Source of the DNA: Rhizomucor pusillus
Lineage: Eukaryota; Mucoromycota; Mucoromycetes; Mucorales; Lichtheimiaceae
Direction: 5' to 3'
Assembly (NCBI GenBank): GCA_900175165.2
Contig: FWWN02000651.1
Span: 1 to 64,000 of the forward strand
DNA: 64,000 nt
Shown here: in pieces, positions 37,895-49,519 of the stretch
Position numbering within the stretch: position 1 is the first letter of the stretch
Layout of the letters: each line of letters opens with the position of its first letter
Program-made: the position numbers and the translations under genes
Notes under the pieces: model-generated
What the model was told of the DNA's origin: nothing
The model's database searches: none
The model's input: only the letters and a program-made list of their open reading frames with translations

Positions 37895-37999
37895 ACAGGC
37901 ACTGTGTACAAAACGTTTCTTTGTGGTAAATCAACTCGAAGAACAACATGTGCAAATGAAGATCAAGCAAAACAAACAAAATGGGTCTGCAATAAACGA

Positions 38000-40509
38000 C
38001 TATACAATGTTATCGTAGCTCCAGATGCGCGCTCTGTTGTCCCCGGAACCGGTGGCGAAGACTGGTCTTCCATGTGGACTGATGGCAACTGATATAACTA
38101 GATGACAAACACTCTGTTATACTCTTGCATGGAAAACATGGGCATATATGCTCTCGTACCTGAATTTCTATGTCCCTGAAGCATGAATTGTGTCTGACCC
38201 GTGCGAGGATCCCAGAATTGTACGCCGCGGTCCTTCGATCCAGACACGATCCATCGTCCGTCAGGTGTGCATGCTACTGAGAGTACAAAGTCCTGGGAGA
38301 AAAGGGACGTCGGATATAAGTTGGATGTATGGCTAGTGTAGTGCATGTGTATAAAGTTTACCTTATGTCCGTTGAACGTCATCTTGCAAGGTCCTCGCGA
38401 TCTGTCTCTTTCGATACCATAGCCACGACCTTCATGTGTGCCCAACTGCCAGAGCTTCAGGGTTTTGTCTAAGCTGCCACTGATAAGTGTTCGGCCATCA
38501 GGCATAAATGCAACCGAATAGACGCTATCCTTGTGCCCCTCCAATCGTTCCAAAGCTTCACCAGTCTGTACGTCCCAGACCCGAACCATCTTGTCTAAGC
38601 TGCCTGCCGCTACAAGACGACCATCTGGTGATATTGCTACACTGGTTACGCCGGGATCTTTTGGTTCTGAGTCTGTAATCTGAAGAATATGTGTGCATTT
38701 GCCTTCAACGAGACTCCATATCCGTACAGTACGGTCGCCAGAGCCAGATGCGATAATACGACCGTCTCTGCTGTAATCAAGGGAATATATGTCTTGCTCA
38801 TGGCCTATAAAACATTGTCGTACACGTCTGTTGGTAATATCCCAGACCTAGAAAGGTACTGTTTAGCATCATCTGGTCAAGGACACTGTCGTCTAGTTTA
38901 CATACTCGTATTTTCTTATCTTCTGCTCCTGTCGCCAAATACATTCCGTCAGGACTAAAGCACACAGAACGAATGTAAAGATCCCCTTCTTTCAATGCAG
39001 AGTCATCTTGTAAAACGCTGGATAGCATCACAGATCAGCGAATACTTTGCATATTTCGGATACACTGCGAATCGTACTCACCAGATTTGGTGACCGGTAG
39101 CAACCTCGTAAATGAATGTAGATCGATTACAACCTGCTGCTAGATACCGGCCATCCATACTGAATTTGACGCAGCACACAACGCTAGTGTGATCCAAGGT
39201 ATGTACAAGGTTCACGTTTACATAGCGTGGTATTTTTGGGTTGAATCTACAGATTTGCATCAGTTAAACGAAGAAGCCTGGAGTTCTTAATGTACATACA
39301 ATGCAAACCAGTCTTGACCCTCGATCTTCATGTTTGCTGGCACACTTTCAGGATCTACATCTGCCAAAGCGCCCGGAGGAACAGCAGGAGGAGGACCTCC
39401 CATCTTTGAAATACTTCCGGAAGATCTGTGTGTCATAACTCCAAGTCCAGGCATTGAAGTTGACTTCCTCTTTTCAGCAGGTGGAGCATCAGCGCCAGGT
39501 AAATGTCCGGGTTGAGACGATGGAGTTCCGGGAGGACCTCCAGAACGTGCCGGGTATCCATAAGCTCCTAAGCCAGAGTAAGCATCAAAAATTCTATACC
39601 TAAACGCCTACGTTAACTAACCATTTTCCGGTGGGATATGCCTTGGGTATGGACCAGGAGATGGTGATGTAGGCATTCGTCCACCATACATTGCGGGAGC
39701 ACCTATGTCGAAACACGATTGTTAGGGTTCCATTGTGTAAGAACAATGCATCATTGTTTTTCCGTAACCTTACCGGGAGGTGGAGGTAAAGGCATATTTG
39801 GAGAACCATTCATTGACGGTGGGGGTGGACCTTGAGGCTGGGGTGGTCTTGATGTTGGTGGATGACTATGTGCGTAACCAGGATACTGTGGTGATTGATC
39901 CAGCATTTGGGTGGGAGGTCCCAAATTTGATTGAGTACTGCTGCTACCATGCTGTTGAGCATTCATGATGCCACCAAAATAGCCGGAACCAGGTCCAATA
40001 GGAGGTGGGCCGCCCGCAGCTGTTGGCGGATGATGTTCAGGAGGAGCTGCTGCATTTGGCGGAGCAGCAGAGCCAGGACGAGCAGCTGGTTGCTGTCCAC
40101 TCCGTGCTTGAGCCTGCTCTAACTGTTGTCGTAGTCTAGCGATCTCTTCTTCATAGCTATGGAAGGGCATTAAAATTGGACATTGCAGCCCCAGCTGGAT
40201 GTAAGCGGAAGACCTACTGTCTTTTTAGTGCTTGCTGTGACTTTTCCAGTTCCAGCAAACTCTGCTGGAAGTTATTCATTTCTTGAATCTGAGCATTCAC
40301 TGCCATTCAAATCAATGGTGAGTTTTGAGTTGCTGACATTGATAATCGTCAGTCCTCTGTTTACTTTTTTGTTCAAAATCGTCGCGCTGACTTTTGCAAG
40401 CATAAGCTTCGTGAGCTAGTTGTTCAAACTCGACACGAATCGTGTCCAGCATCTCCACTATACGATTCTGCGGAGCAGGTACCATAGGACGGTGATTATA
40501 TACCGACAT
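38000..40509 (-). CDS. TUP1: WD40 general co-repressor Tup1
   Basis: WD40 partner of Cyc8 in the global repression complex. Starts [20 protein letters not shown] (ATG 40509) with the N-terminal tetramerisation/Cyc8-binding coil, continuing [32 protein letters not shown] and [21 protein letters not shown] long Pro/Gly/Gln-rich linker follows (39300-40100), then the Tup1 motif around [20 protein letters not shown] and a seven-blade WD40 propeller ([60 protein letters not shown]). The last exon is 38097-38000, joined at 38160 ([15 protein letters not shown]), and ends [17 protein letters not shown], the expected Tup1 C-terminus. This exon lies beyond the first in-frame stop, so the shorter open frame ending at 38098 is a truncated read. 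Confidence 0.95.
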
Positions 40510-43431
40510 GATCTAGTTTCTGACAACTGAGATGTTACTTCTACAGAGTCTCAAATACCGGCTTACCTTTGATATTACTATGAGACTAAGCTCTGTAAAA
40601 TAAAGGAGCAGCTTTTGCTAATATTCCCAGGGGAGATTTCGTTCACAATGGTAAAATAAAGTGAATGACGCGTTATAATCCGTAGCTGAGAAACCCGTTG
40701 TGTGGCGAAAGACAATCAAACGGCACAAACGACACGTTCTGGGTAACCCCGATTCTTGCTTGCTGCACCTGAAAAACTCAAAAAGTCACACTAGAAAGAT
40801 TCAAGGTGCATCCGTGTTGAGGCACCGCGATGAAAAGAGGCAAGTTCAGACCCTACTCATTATGGTATAGTCTGCAGCAACTGTGTGACGTTACACAATG
40901 CGTACGCTTTGTGGACGACCTTACCAAAAATGGCTCAACCTTGCGAACCTCCCCCCCATTTCCTTAATCCCCCATGTCACGCGGAGGCCCAAATGTAGAG
41001 CAGTTTAGGGTTTGAGGGGGGATGTGGCGGATTGAAGGGGGGAATTCAAGCAATGCTTCTTGCTTTGTAACTCTATCAAAATTCACAGAGTCCAAGGACT
41101 AACATAAAGTTTTAATAGAGCTACATCCATGATACACCTGTTATGTTACGTAGTACAAAAAACTGAATCAAAAGTCTTCAAACACGCCTGCACCAAAACA
41201 AGACTTGAGTAGATACCAAACTTTGTGGATGGCTCTTGAGAAGCAAGGAGCGAGAATAAGATTTAATGATTGGTTTCTTATTCTAAAGTCTTTAGAGCGA
41301 GAGAACAACCTCAGATTTGGATTGTAACCACTAGGTCCATTGCAATCAAAAAGATCAGGCAATGGTAGAAAGACCAGAAGTAATATTCCTTCACTGATGG
41401 AAGAGGCTTTGGAAGATTAGTATTTAGGATCTTTAAGGACAAGTGCACAAAGTCTTTGAAAAAGAATAATCTTTTAAAACGAAGGTTAACGCTTTGATTT
41501 ATACAAGACAAAGCCGACATGTCAAGTTTCATATCCAAAAATCATTGTCTGACAGCGACACAGACGCTTGATCATTAACTTCAAACAATCGACGACTATG
41601 TCATGAATTTGATGATAGAAGGCTACTTGAGTAGCGTCAACACCCGAGCATACCCAAAGAATATATCTAATTTTCGACAGACAATTTCCATAGCCAATCT
41701 TACTGCATAACGTTCAAGCTGACACACTCTACGCACGAAGAAGCACAAGTCGAATCTAATAATTGCGTCCAGAGTCCAATCTGCAAGAATATGGCATATA
41801 ATCAAGAAATCAACGCAAAACGTTACTCTGGGTGCTCCAAATGGAGTTACTGAAATGGATGAAGAAATGCTACCAATAGTATCGACCATAACTAAGCATG
41901 TATGGAACGATTTGATTAGTTTCTAATGGGCACTTTTTACATGTATTTTTCTGCCCAATAAAACCCAATACTCTCTCAAAGCCAATGAGCGGTCTCCTAG
42001 TCTTCTTGAGATTAAATGTGATGCAATTTACAAAGGCCACTTCATAATGGGCTCTCGCCTCGAAAGGGAATGTCGCCATAGATCGAATTTCGAATTTGCG
42101 TCCACGAGATGGTAATTTGTAATGAAAGTATGGATCCACATATGATTAAATAGATCCTATTCTTATTTCATACCATTGAACTAGACCAAGGAAACTATAC
42201 CTATGGAAGGTTTTCATGTATTTTGGATGAGGAAAAGATGCATAAACTACAGTTCTCGTACTGTCCACTAATAATGGACACTTCACTTCCAGAAACCCCG
42301 CGGACGAGCAACTTTGATCATCCGTATCTCCAAAACTACTCATATTATCAATCTCAAATTAATTCTGAATGTTGTTCACATGTCAAAGAAGAGTATATTA
42401 AAAGACGATGTACAGATTATTTCTCATTGGGAAGATATGTGGGCTCAAAGTGTATCCATCAATGGATACATTTCCCAATTAGTACCCATTAACAAAAACG
42501 TATGGTGACCATTGGAAATATCGGTTTTCCGAACTTTATAACGCTCTACATCAGAATTTCTGAATGGATGGACCTACGAATAATCCAGCGAGAAATACAT
42601 CTTCAATCTTTAGTAGTCTGGTTTTTTTCCTTTGTATGGCTCGCATACAAAAATTAGACTCCTAATTCCAGTATATGCTTAGTAAGTGATTACAATGTAA
42701 GCTATGTCTCTCCAATTTTTGCGGAAACCAAGGTATCTTCCCTGCATTGCTGACCAGTAATATCATGCAAACTTCCATAGTAGTTACCATGTGTTACCGA
42801 AGACCGAATCCTGTGGCAAATGCACAGTCAATTTATATCGACTTGCCTTTGGTTCTATCCATGGCAGCATCAGTTGAGGCATTTGCTTTATATCCAAATC
42901 TAGCTTTCTTTACGACAATATGTGACATAATACCTTTAGAATAGGCTTGATCACCTCAACTCCCGCAAAGTTGATCGATAGGTTACACAACATAACTTGA
43001 TGTTCGCTCCACCCTTGTTCCTCGCTCTCCCCGAACCTTAACTTCGCGAAGCGGTTACTATTTCTGCTTGGTATCTGCTCCTTCTACATCTTATTAATAG
43101 TAAGCGGACGACGTAACACAGTATGCTCCACCAGTCACCTCAATATAATAGATCACTTTGATGCTTTTTCCAGATAGCATCGAAAGAGGATCGCCTCCCA
43201 AAAAAATGTGGACTTGACATGCAAATCAGAGACATATGATATGTATGCATGGTGCGTACTACGTCTGGGAATATGCATCTTTGTCGATCTGTTCTCCATC
43301 GCCGGATGTGCATGTGCACCTTGTAGAACACCGGAATCAAGGCTAGACACGGTCAATGCATATGTAAGCTTTATTCTATGAATGATGCAAATCAGATATA
43401 CAATATCTATTTACATGAAGCGAAAATAGAA
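40510..43431. other. AT-rich gene-poor region with a decayed reading frame
   Basis: The TUP1 upstream region (to about 40900) is followed by a G/C-tract inverted structure (40930-41045). After that comes an AT-rich segment where minus-strand frames stay open unusually long: 42343-41870 is 158 codons with one stop, and 41889-41623 is 88 codons. They read as hydrophobic/aromatic protein (RVLGFIGQKNTCKKCPLETN). No family is recognised. It may be a decayed mobile-element gene. No intact gene found. Confidence 0.45.
40937..41042. repeat. imperfect inverted repeat of C and G tracts, MITE-like
   Basis: C-rich arms (acctcccccccatttcc; aatcccccatgtc) at 40937-40980 face G-rich arms (gaggggggatgtggcgg; gaaggggggaattc) at 41016-41042, which are imperfect reverse complements around a short spacer. 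A small non-autonomous element or a structured RNA/DNA site are both possible. Confidence 0.4.
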
Positions 43432-44149
43432 CTAATCCTCATTAGGTGACAAGCCGTTCTCACCTAGTGTCATGCCCCTGTTGCGCCAGAATGATTTTCC
43501 GTATGTTACCAACTAGCAAATCCAGTCTAAATCAACTGCGGATCCGGAAATGATTTTGATATAAAAGCCCGGACCAACTCACCAATTCCTCCCCTTTCTT
43601 GATCTTTCGGTTGCCGAGCACAAAGATCCCAACCTTAATCTGTCGTGTATGCTCGTCCATGTAATTTAAGAAACAAACATTCGGTCCCTGTCCGATGCCT
43701 CGGAAATCATTGCAAAAGCGAGCTTCGTTGCCATACTTTGCAGCATCTATCGATAGATCTGTGCCGAATCGCAAAACATAATCAGATGTAGGGTCGTAGG
43801 TCTTGTATTCAACAACTCCAAGGTAATCAATAATCAGTTGCCGTGGTTGAAGCGTTTGCGCCGCGTACAAGCCATAAGCACCATAGCAAGGATGATTCTT
43901 ATCCGTTATTTTCCGGATCTTTACATTGCGTCGTTGTTCTTTCGTGCTAGGATAGTTAATGCCTTTGACATTGACATGGTCGTTCAGAAATTGTGGAGTC
44001 TGCACGTCCAGTGGAGCTTTTGCTGATCGTGGATCGAATCTCGCACGCAACTCTGCAGGCACTTTGGGTGACCATACCAGCCTTTCAATATAGTTCACTT
44101 CGGGTGTCCAGCCTGAAGGCGAAGGCGCAATTTTGACATCTCGGTACAT
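43432..44149 (-). CDS. SET-domain protein
   Basis: Small protein of about 220 residues with a SET fold, probably a lysine methyltransferase. Exon 1 runs from ATG 44149 (MYRDVKIAPSPSGWTPEVNY) through the SET core: CYGAYGLYAAQTLQPRQLII, DYLGVVEY, YGNEARFCNDFRGIGQGPNV and FVLGNRKIKKGEEL. A GT-AG intron (about 43587-43508) then joins to LVTYGKSFWRNRG, restoring the canonical GEELLV-Y-G-FW end, and the stop is at 43434-43432. Without that splice the protein ends early in an unrelated tail. NEARFxNDFRG replaces the classic NHSC pattern, as in other small fungal SET proteins. No pre-SET zinc cluster is present. Substrate unknown. Confidence 0.88.
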
Positions 44150-44760
44150 GTTGAGGGCGAGAGTTCCTGTTCATATCGTGTGGCGCATGCTAATCTGCCT
44201 TTTTTCCATTACCTTTTATGGAATCCTTCTTTTAGTAACCCACCTCCTCTTTGAGCCGAAAACACTAGTACGGCTAGACTTTAAAAATGTTTTCCTCCTG
44301 TTATTGGCTGTTTGCCACCTTTTTTCAAGAGTTCGCTGTGAGCAACATTTTTTCTGGAGGCTGTAGCGATTTGAGGAGTGGGTGGAGGGCTGGTTTTTTG
44401 ATGGAAACCTATAGTTAGCTAATTTATATAATTTTCACACGCGTTGGATGGAAGAGTGTATAACACGAAATGAGCTATAAAATTCATGTTCACTTTTGGA
44501 GTTTGGCAGATAGAACAGACACCAATCTGAGGATTGGGACTTGAAAGATTTTGGATATTCAGCAACTAACGCAAGGAGGGTTACACCACGTCTACTGATA
44601 AAAATCCATGATCATTGGTGTCTTTGCATGACGTAAGGAGCGTTCAACAGCTGTTTTAGATACTAAATCGATTCCACGATATGGATCGAAAGATCAATAC
44701 TGTACTCCACAGTCGCTCCTTTTATTGCACCAAGACGCGGTTCCGGATACTGATATGAAT
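44150..44760. other. intergenic, no gene seen
   Basis: Upstream region of the SET gene, T-rich. The plus-strand open frame 44133-44366 is hydrophobic and overlaps the SET start; not considered coding. Confidence 0.6.
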
Positions 44761-45300
44761 TTAGGGCAATGAATTGAGCCTGTATATTACGTGCATACTA
44801 ATCCTGTGGTGTGAAGCAAAACTACATAATTGATTTCGCTTCCACATTTTCGGTATTCCATCTGAATTCCATTTCCATAGATCTCGAAGATATACCTTTT
44901 TCGGAATATCTGCGTATAGCCGTTTTACCCATTGTTTCTCCTGATAACAGAATTTTATTGCCATGATCATAAAATGGCAAGACCCTTCCTCCTTTTCTCT
45001 TCTCTTTCTGCCACAGAAATATTGAAGACAATCAAGAAAATATGCTGGAATACTGCCCATTTTAATATACGGACCGACTCCTTGATGGTAGGATAAAGCA
45101 TGCATATGAACATCTCTCCATTGCCTCCTTTGCATATCAAGTCGCGCCGTGCTTTCAACATCGTTTCTGGCGTTTATGAATGTCTGTATTTTGTTCTCTT
45201 TGGCGTATCAAGTCGAGGTTTTCTTTCATCATCTGCTCTGATGCAAGTGCAGACTTCCCTCCATCGTGGTCTCTGGTATCGATAGATACCGTCCATTGTT
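44761..45300 (-). pseudogene. orphan minus-strand ORF or mobile-element relic
   Basis: From 45300 a minus-strand ATG frame reads MDGIYRYQRPRWREVCTCIR and ADDERKPRLDTPK. After one frame change near 45195 it continues open for about 140 codons (NARNDVESTARLDMQRRQWR, YHQGVGPYIKMGSIPAYFLD, KRLYADIPKKVYLRDLWKWN) to a TAA at 44761-44763. The run of about 145 codons with balanced composition looks coding. The frame break, lack of introns with clear signals and position in a gene-poor strip suggest a decayed gene or transposon fragment. I do not recognise the family. Confidence 0.4.
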
Positions 45301-46000
45301 CTCTTTACTTATGATTGTAATGATTTTAATGAGGCCCTTGGTGCACTTGCCCGCACCCCGCCACAGTGACCGATTCCCGCTCCTACAGCGTGGAAGACGA
45401 TGCCAATAAAGCTAGTCTATCTGTGATCTAAAGTTATTACTCTCTATCAACTATATCTCTCTCCTTATCCTTTAAGAAAACGAGCATAGGTCTGAATAAC
45501 CCGGAATTCCACAGCGCTGTGCTTGCAGAAGCGAAGCGGATGCAAAAATGCCGGAGAATGGAGGTTCATGAAGGCCAAGCGAGGTCATAATTATCAATGC
45601 GGATTTCACTGAAAACCTTTTCGGTTACGGGAACGAGCGCAGCGACTCTAAAAGACACCTTTTACTCTTTGTCTAAAAACCAAAAAAAAAAAAATCGATA
45701 AAACACACTGCTGGGGGCTACCTCCTAATGTCTTTAGAATGGTGATGGCGGCCATATGGGTTTCCTTTCTGCTACTCGGCAGTGTCTGATTGATCATATA
45801 AGACATATCGGTAGTAGATTATGGAATTCTACCTTCAATAATAGAGAATACGTGCCGCATAGAGCACAATGATGCACATTCCATCAAATTACATACAAAT
45901 CGGTCGGTTCGATAGAAAGGTATATTAGATACATGTGCGACAAAAAGTGGTTAATAAGTGGAAAGGAGGAGGGATCATGGAAAACTCCTGACTTCTATCA
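45301..46000. other. intergenic with a GC-rich structured island
   Basis: No protein gene. Positions 45500-45660 are richer in GC than the flanks and contain several short self-complementary stretches; the strip ends in an A12 tract at 45681-45692. It could hold a non-coding RNA, but no class (U-RNA, RNase P/MRP, SRP, tRNA) could be matched. Confidence 0.4.
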
Positions 46001-47657
46001 TTACAAAAGTTCAACGAAGTTGGCCGGAAACTATTAAGCTTATGAGCCGATCCTAAATTTCCTACCAGTACTTTTAAGTGATTACATACTATACCGGTTC
46101 GAGATCCAAGTTTTCCAGTCCACCTGCGCCAAAATGAATCCGTCAAAACCAAGCTTTTAGAGACCTTAATAATCTCGTGTAGACTTACCAATCCTGCTGT
46201 GTTTCCGTACGTTTTACAATTGTTATAATGTCGCCTTTTCTGAACGGAAGATCGCCATCTTGTTCCCCCGCGAAGTTGAACAAAGCACGAGCTCGCTTCT
46301 CTGTCGTGTCGGTTCTGGCTGGTTCCCTCGGTAAATTATATCCTGTATAGCCGGGTGAAGTAGAACCATCGAAACCTTGTGCACCATATGAATCACCATA
46401 TGAACGACCAAATGGGCTGCTATACCCTCCGCCTCCACCTGTCGAATTCTCGCGAATATTTGCTCGGCTAAACCTACATTGATCGTTCTCAGGTGTCGCG
46501 CCGTAGACAGGTTGTGAATTATACATTGTGCCTGCACGCCCAAGAGGCCTACCACGTACGCCATTGCTTCGATCTCCGAAAGAGTTTCCATTGCCCTGCA
46601 TGAATGAAAATCTTCCATCTCTTGCGTAGCTATTGAAGCTATTGCTGCGGAAACGAGCATCAAGGGCTAGATATAAAGGATCGGCTTGAGGTGGTGGTGG
46701 AATAGTGCCGTTAAGAAGTTCCCTGACAGAAACTTTGCGACCATACATCTTGGCGTTTGCATCGAACCGTTCAAGAATGACTGATCCTTCCAGTGATACA
46801 CCGGCAAAAAGTCCTCGTGTCTTGCTGTACGAGTACACAGCTGCAACGCTCTTTACGGATGCCGTTCCTGAGGCTTCGGCGTTGCGTCCAATCGGTCCAG
46901 CAGCCACTAAATTCAAGGGTGAGTGGTTGGCGGAAGCAGATGCATGTGTTGGAATTACTAACCAGAAATGTTTCCACCTAGCGTTATGCTACCATGATGC
47001 ATGAACGTTTTTACTGCAGCCGTCGTATTAAGCACCATTACAAAATCCGTCAGCTCGGCGCCTACATAAGCAATTTTGTAAGACATGTAAACAACTTCAT
47101 TCTCAACGCATGTACTTGCCAACTTGACCGCCAAACCCCATGCCGCCAGTCATGATAGCCGCAGGTGCAGACCATGCTTCAAGGGAGAACGGGGAATCGT
47201 TGTAAGTAACTTTGCAAATCACTTTAAGTTCAGAAATCACGTACATCCATCTGGAAGTCTGTTGTGCGATAATCAGATATTAATTTCATGCAAAGAGGGC
47301 GTATTTTATTATACCTACCTCGCAATAACTAAACCGGAACCCGCTCTGCCGGAAAACACAAACCCAGCTTTTAGCACTGTAAAGATCGCCAAACCTTTGG
47401 CGTGAGCTAGAATGCTTGGAGGAATGATCTTGTCCAGTCCTTGGCCTGGGTCTATTGTTACGATTGTAAGTATGGCTATTGTTGGCAAGTTTGGCTCTAT
47501 GGTCTTGGCGCCCTACCTATAAAGCTGTTGAGAATACGAGTCGCCTTGCGACATTCCGCTACGTAAATTTGTTAGCATATAATACGAGACTGCTCTCTGT
47601 GTATCAATGCCTACATGCGAGACTAGACGGCAACGGAGAGTTGATTTGGAACGACAT
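46001..47657 (-). CDS. SYLF-SH3 actin-patch protein (Lsb3/Lsb4/Ysc84, SH3YL1 type)
   Basis: Endocytic actin-patch protein. Starts MSFQINSPLPSSLASECRKA (ATG 47657) and continues RILNSFIDPGQGLDKIIPPS and ILAHAKGLAIFTVLKAGFVF of the SYLF (DUF500) domain. The domain goes on with SITLGGNIS, LVAAGPIGRNAEASGTASVK, VYSYSKTRGLFAGVSLEGSV, FDANAKMYGRKVS and ends ADPLYLALDARF. SYLF domains bind phosphoinositides and F-actin. A 130-residue Gly/Tyr/Ser-rich linker follows, then an SH3 domain (RARALFNFAGEQDGDLPFRK, GDIITIVKRTETQQDW, WTGKLGSRTGI, FPANFVELL). Two small 3' exons carry the end of the SH3 domain; the stop is at 46003-46001. The order SYLF-linker-SH3 is that of yeast Lsb3 and animal SH3YL1. Confidence 0.94.
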
Positions 47658-49519
47658 TGTTAGCCAAGGGAAAAGAGCGAGCTCGTGACACAAAGAAGCT
47701 CCAGAAAGCTCGGCAGCCGAAGTTTTCGATCGATAATCTGGCTTTTTTCCGAGCTTGAATTGCCGACGATGGGAGGTCCGTGCGGCGAGTATGCATAATG
47801 GAAGGGAACGCATGCAGGAAAATACTGGCTATCTTTCGCCTTCTCATTATGCATCCCTCAATATGAAAATATTTCTTTAATAACTCAATTTATCTTTGTC
47901 TACATTCCACGCGAAGTTATTCTCAATAACAGCAAGCCGCCCAAAAGATTTTGCTTAAACTTTTAATATCGTACTTCGAGGCCGATAACACATCATTGAG
48001 AGTCAGACCCTGTGGATTTAGAGACACTGCTTATGCAAACATATCTAGCTCCTTCGAGATCGTCCGAGATATAGCTTCATACTCATTGCTATAACTACAG
48101 TAGATCCCAATCTCTCAATAATTTCATCTTCTTTTAGGAACCGACAAAACACAGTAAATTATGTCTACACCTCGTTATTTTCTAATTTCTACGCTCAGAG
48201 GGAAGTAGACAGGCTTAACGGGATTTTACTTTTGCTAATCATGGATTTATAATTGAAAACGGAAAAGATGTAAGTGTCAATGATTTGATGTGAAAAGAAC
48301 TGCAATACTCGTTGATAGAACTCTGTTTTGCTTGGACGCCATGCATAGCGGATTTGTAAGCTTTTAAAGCTGTATTGTAATATCCTTATTACCGCTTTCC
48401 TCATATTCAGCAAAATTTAAGACTGTGTACTAGGTATACTTCAATTTCTCTTGTAGAGATAATTGGTGACTGTATCCTACTCTACTGTATGTAGTTCGTG
48501 CTGGTCTAAAAAACAAGAAGTCTCTTAACATTATAAATATCACCGATTGACATATGAATGCATTGCGGGTAAACTACTCCATACATGGTACATGGATGCA
48601 ATCCCGTTAAAGTTTTTACTTCCTCTTATTTCTATTCCTTCAAGGAACATGAAGGTAGAAATTAACGGGAATCTATGTATTTTGCAAATCCTCTTGATGC
48701 TCTTTAACATGTCGCTTATCGGTTTGCCATTCCTACTCTTCCTCAATGAATTTGGTTATCTGCTCGTTTGTCAAATATTGATGCACGGCTCTAACACTGG
48801 GGTATCTAATGCGTAAATGGAATAGTGTTGCCTGAGGCAGATTACTGAACTTCCAAAAAGTCAACCTCGCTATTTACAACATCTCTTTTAGTCCGACGTT
48901 TTCAAGGGAACGAGCAGGTTCAAATTAGCAGGGAATGACTGTAATGTCATGCCGACTTCTCACTGAAGGAAAGTTTTACTCACGTATGTTTGTGCTCAAT
49001 TTCCTAGATGAGAAGCCGGATGATTACATTAGATCTTTGTGTGAAATAAGAAACAAGTTGCAGATCAAGACTAGATCGAAACAAAGTACATTGTAGACGG
49101 ATTACATATTGTGAATTCAAATAATAAATTTATTCCTAAAGGTGTTCATGGAAAACCGTCGTTCAGAGGTTCAACGACGCCTTGGCTGTTGAAATTTATA
49201 TTTTCTTTAGTATTTGACGGTTCCATATGAAAATATTGAAATTAGAGAGAATTTGAAATTAAGAGGGTCGAAATTAGAGGAGAACGACTGTAAATCAATA
49301 TTTGGATAGATATCATAAATATGCTTATGTTTATGGGTGACGATAAGAGAGAGTATCACTAGGAAAAGATCCCTGCTTGATCCATTGTGTAAATGGCAGA
49401 ATGATTATCCATGAAGTAAAGAAATGAAAGTACTAAAAGTATTGAGGTGATAAGCTATTAATAGCAGCATTGTTGCTTGTCATATCGAATACCAACTTGC
49501 TAAATTCTCTGCTAAGGGA
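47658..49519. other. AT-rich gene-poor stretch with transposon-end-like sequence
   Basis: No intact gene. Minus-strand frames at 48540-48746 (IHRFPLISTFMFLEGIEIRG) and 48195-48413 (LQIRYAWRPSKTEFYQRVLQ) read protein-like but are isolated. Pogo/Tigger-like terminal sequences occur at 48866-48946 and 49215-49293. Confidence 0.45.
48866..49293. mobile_element. pogo/Tigger-like terminal-repeat remnants
   Basis: Two related ends occur 345 bp apart in the same orientation: caaattagcagggaatgactg (48929-48950 region) and gaaattagaggagaacgactg (49271-49291), each directly followed by TA. Reverse complemented they begin CAGT, with a TA target-site duplication, as in pogo/Tigger elements. The stretch aagtcaacctcgctatttac at 48865-48884 resembles the opposite (CAGTxxAACCTCGxTAT) end of such elements. 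No transposase was found, so these would be nested, deleted or non-autonomous copies. Confidence 0.4.

Noticed and set aside
37904..38092. Plus-strand exon extending the coiled-coil gene
   Set aside because: It is antisense to the conserved last exon of TUP1; the plus-strand gene ends at the TAA at 37892-37894.
38098..38160. TUP1 ending at the in-frame stop at 38098
   Set aside because: That tail is unrelated to Tup1; splicing from 38160 to 38097 restores the last WD40 blade.
45500..45660. GC-rich island as a structural RNA (RNase P/MRP, SRP, U-RNA)
   Set aside because: None of the conserved core motifs of these RNAs could be found; left only as a note in the intergenic entry.
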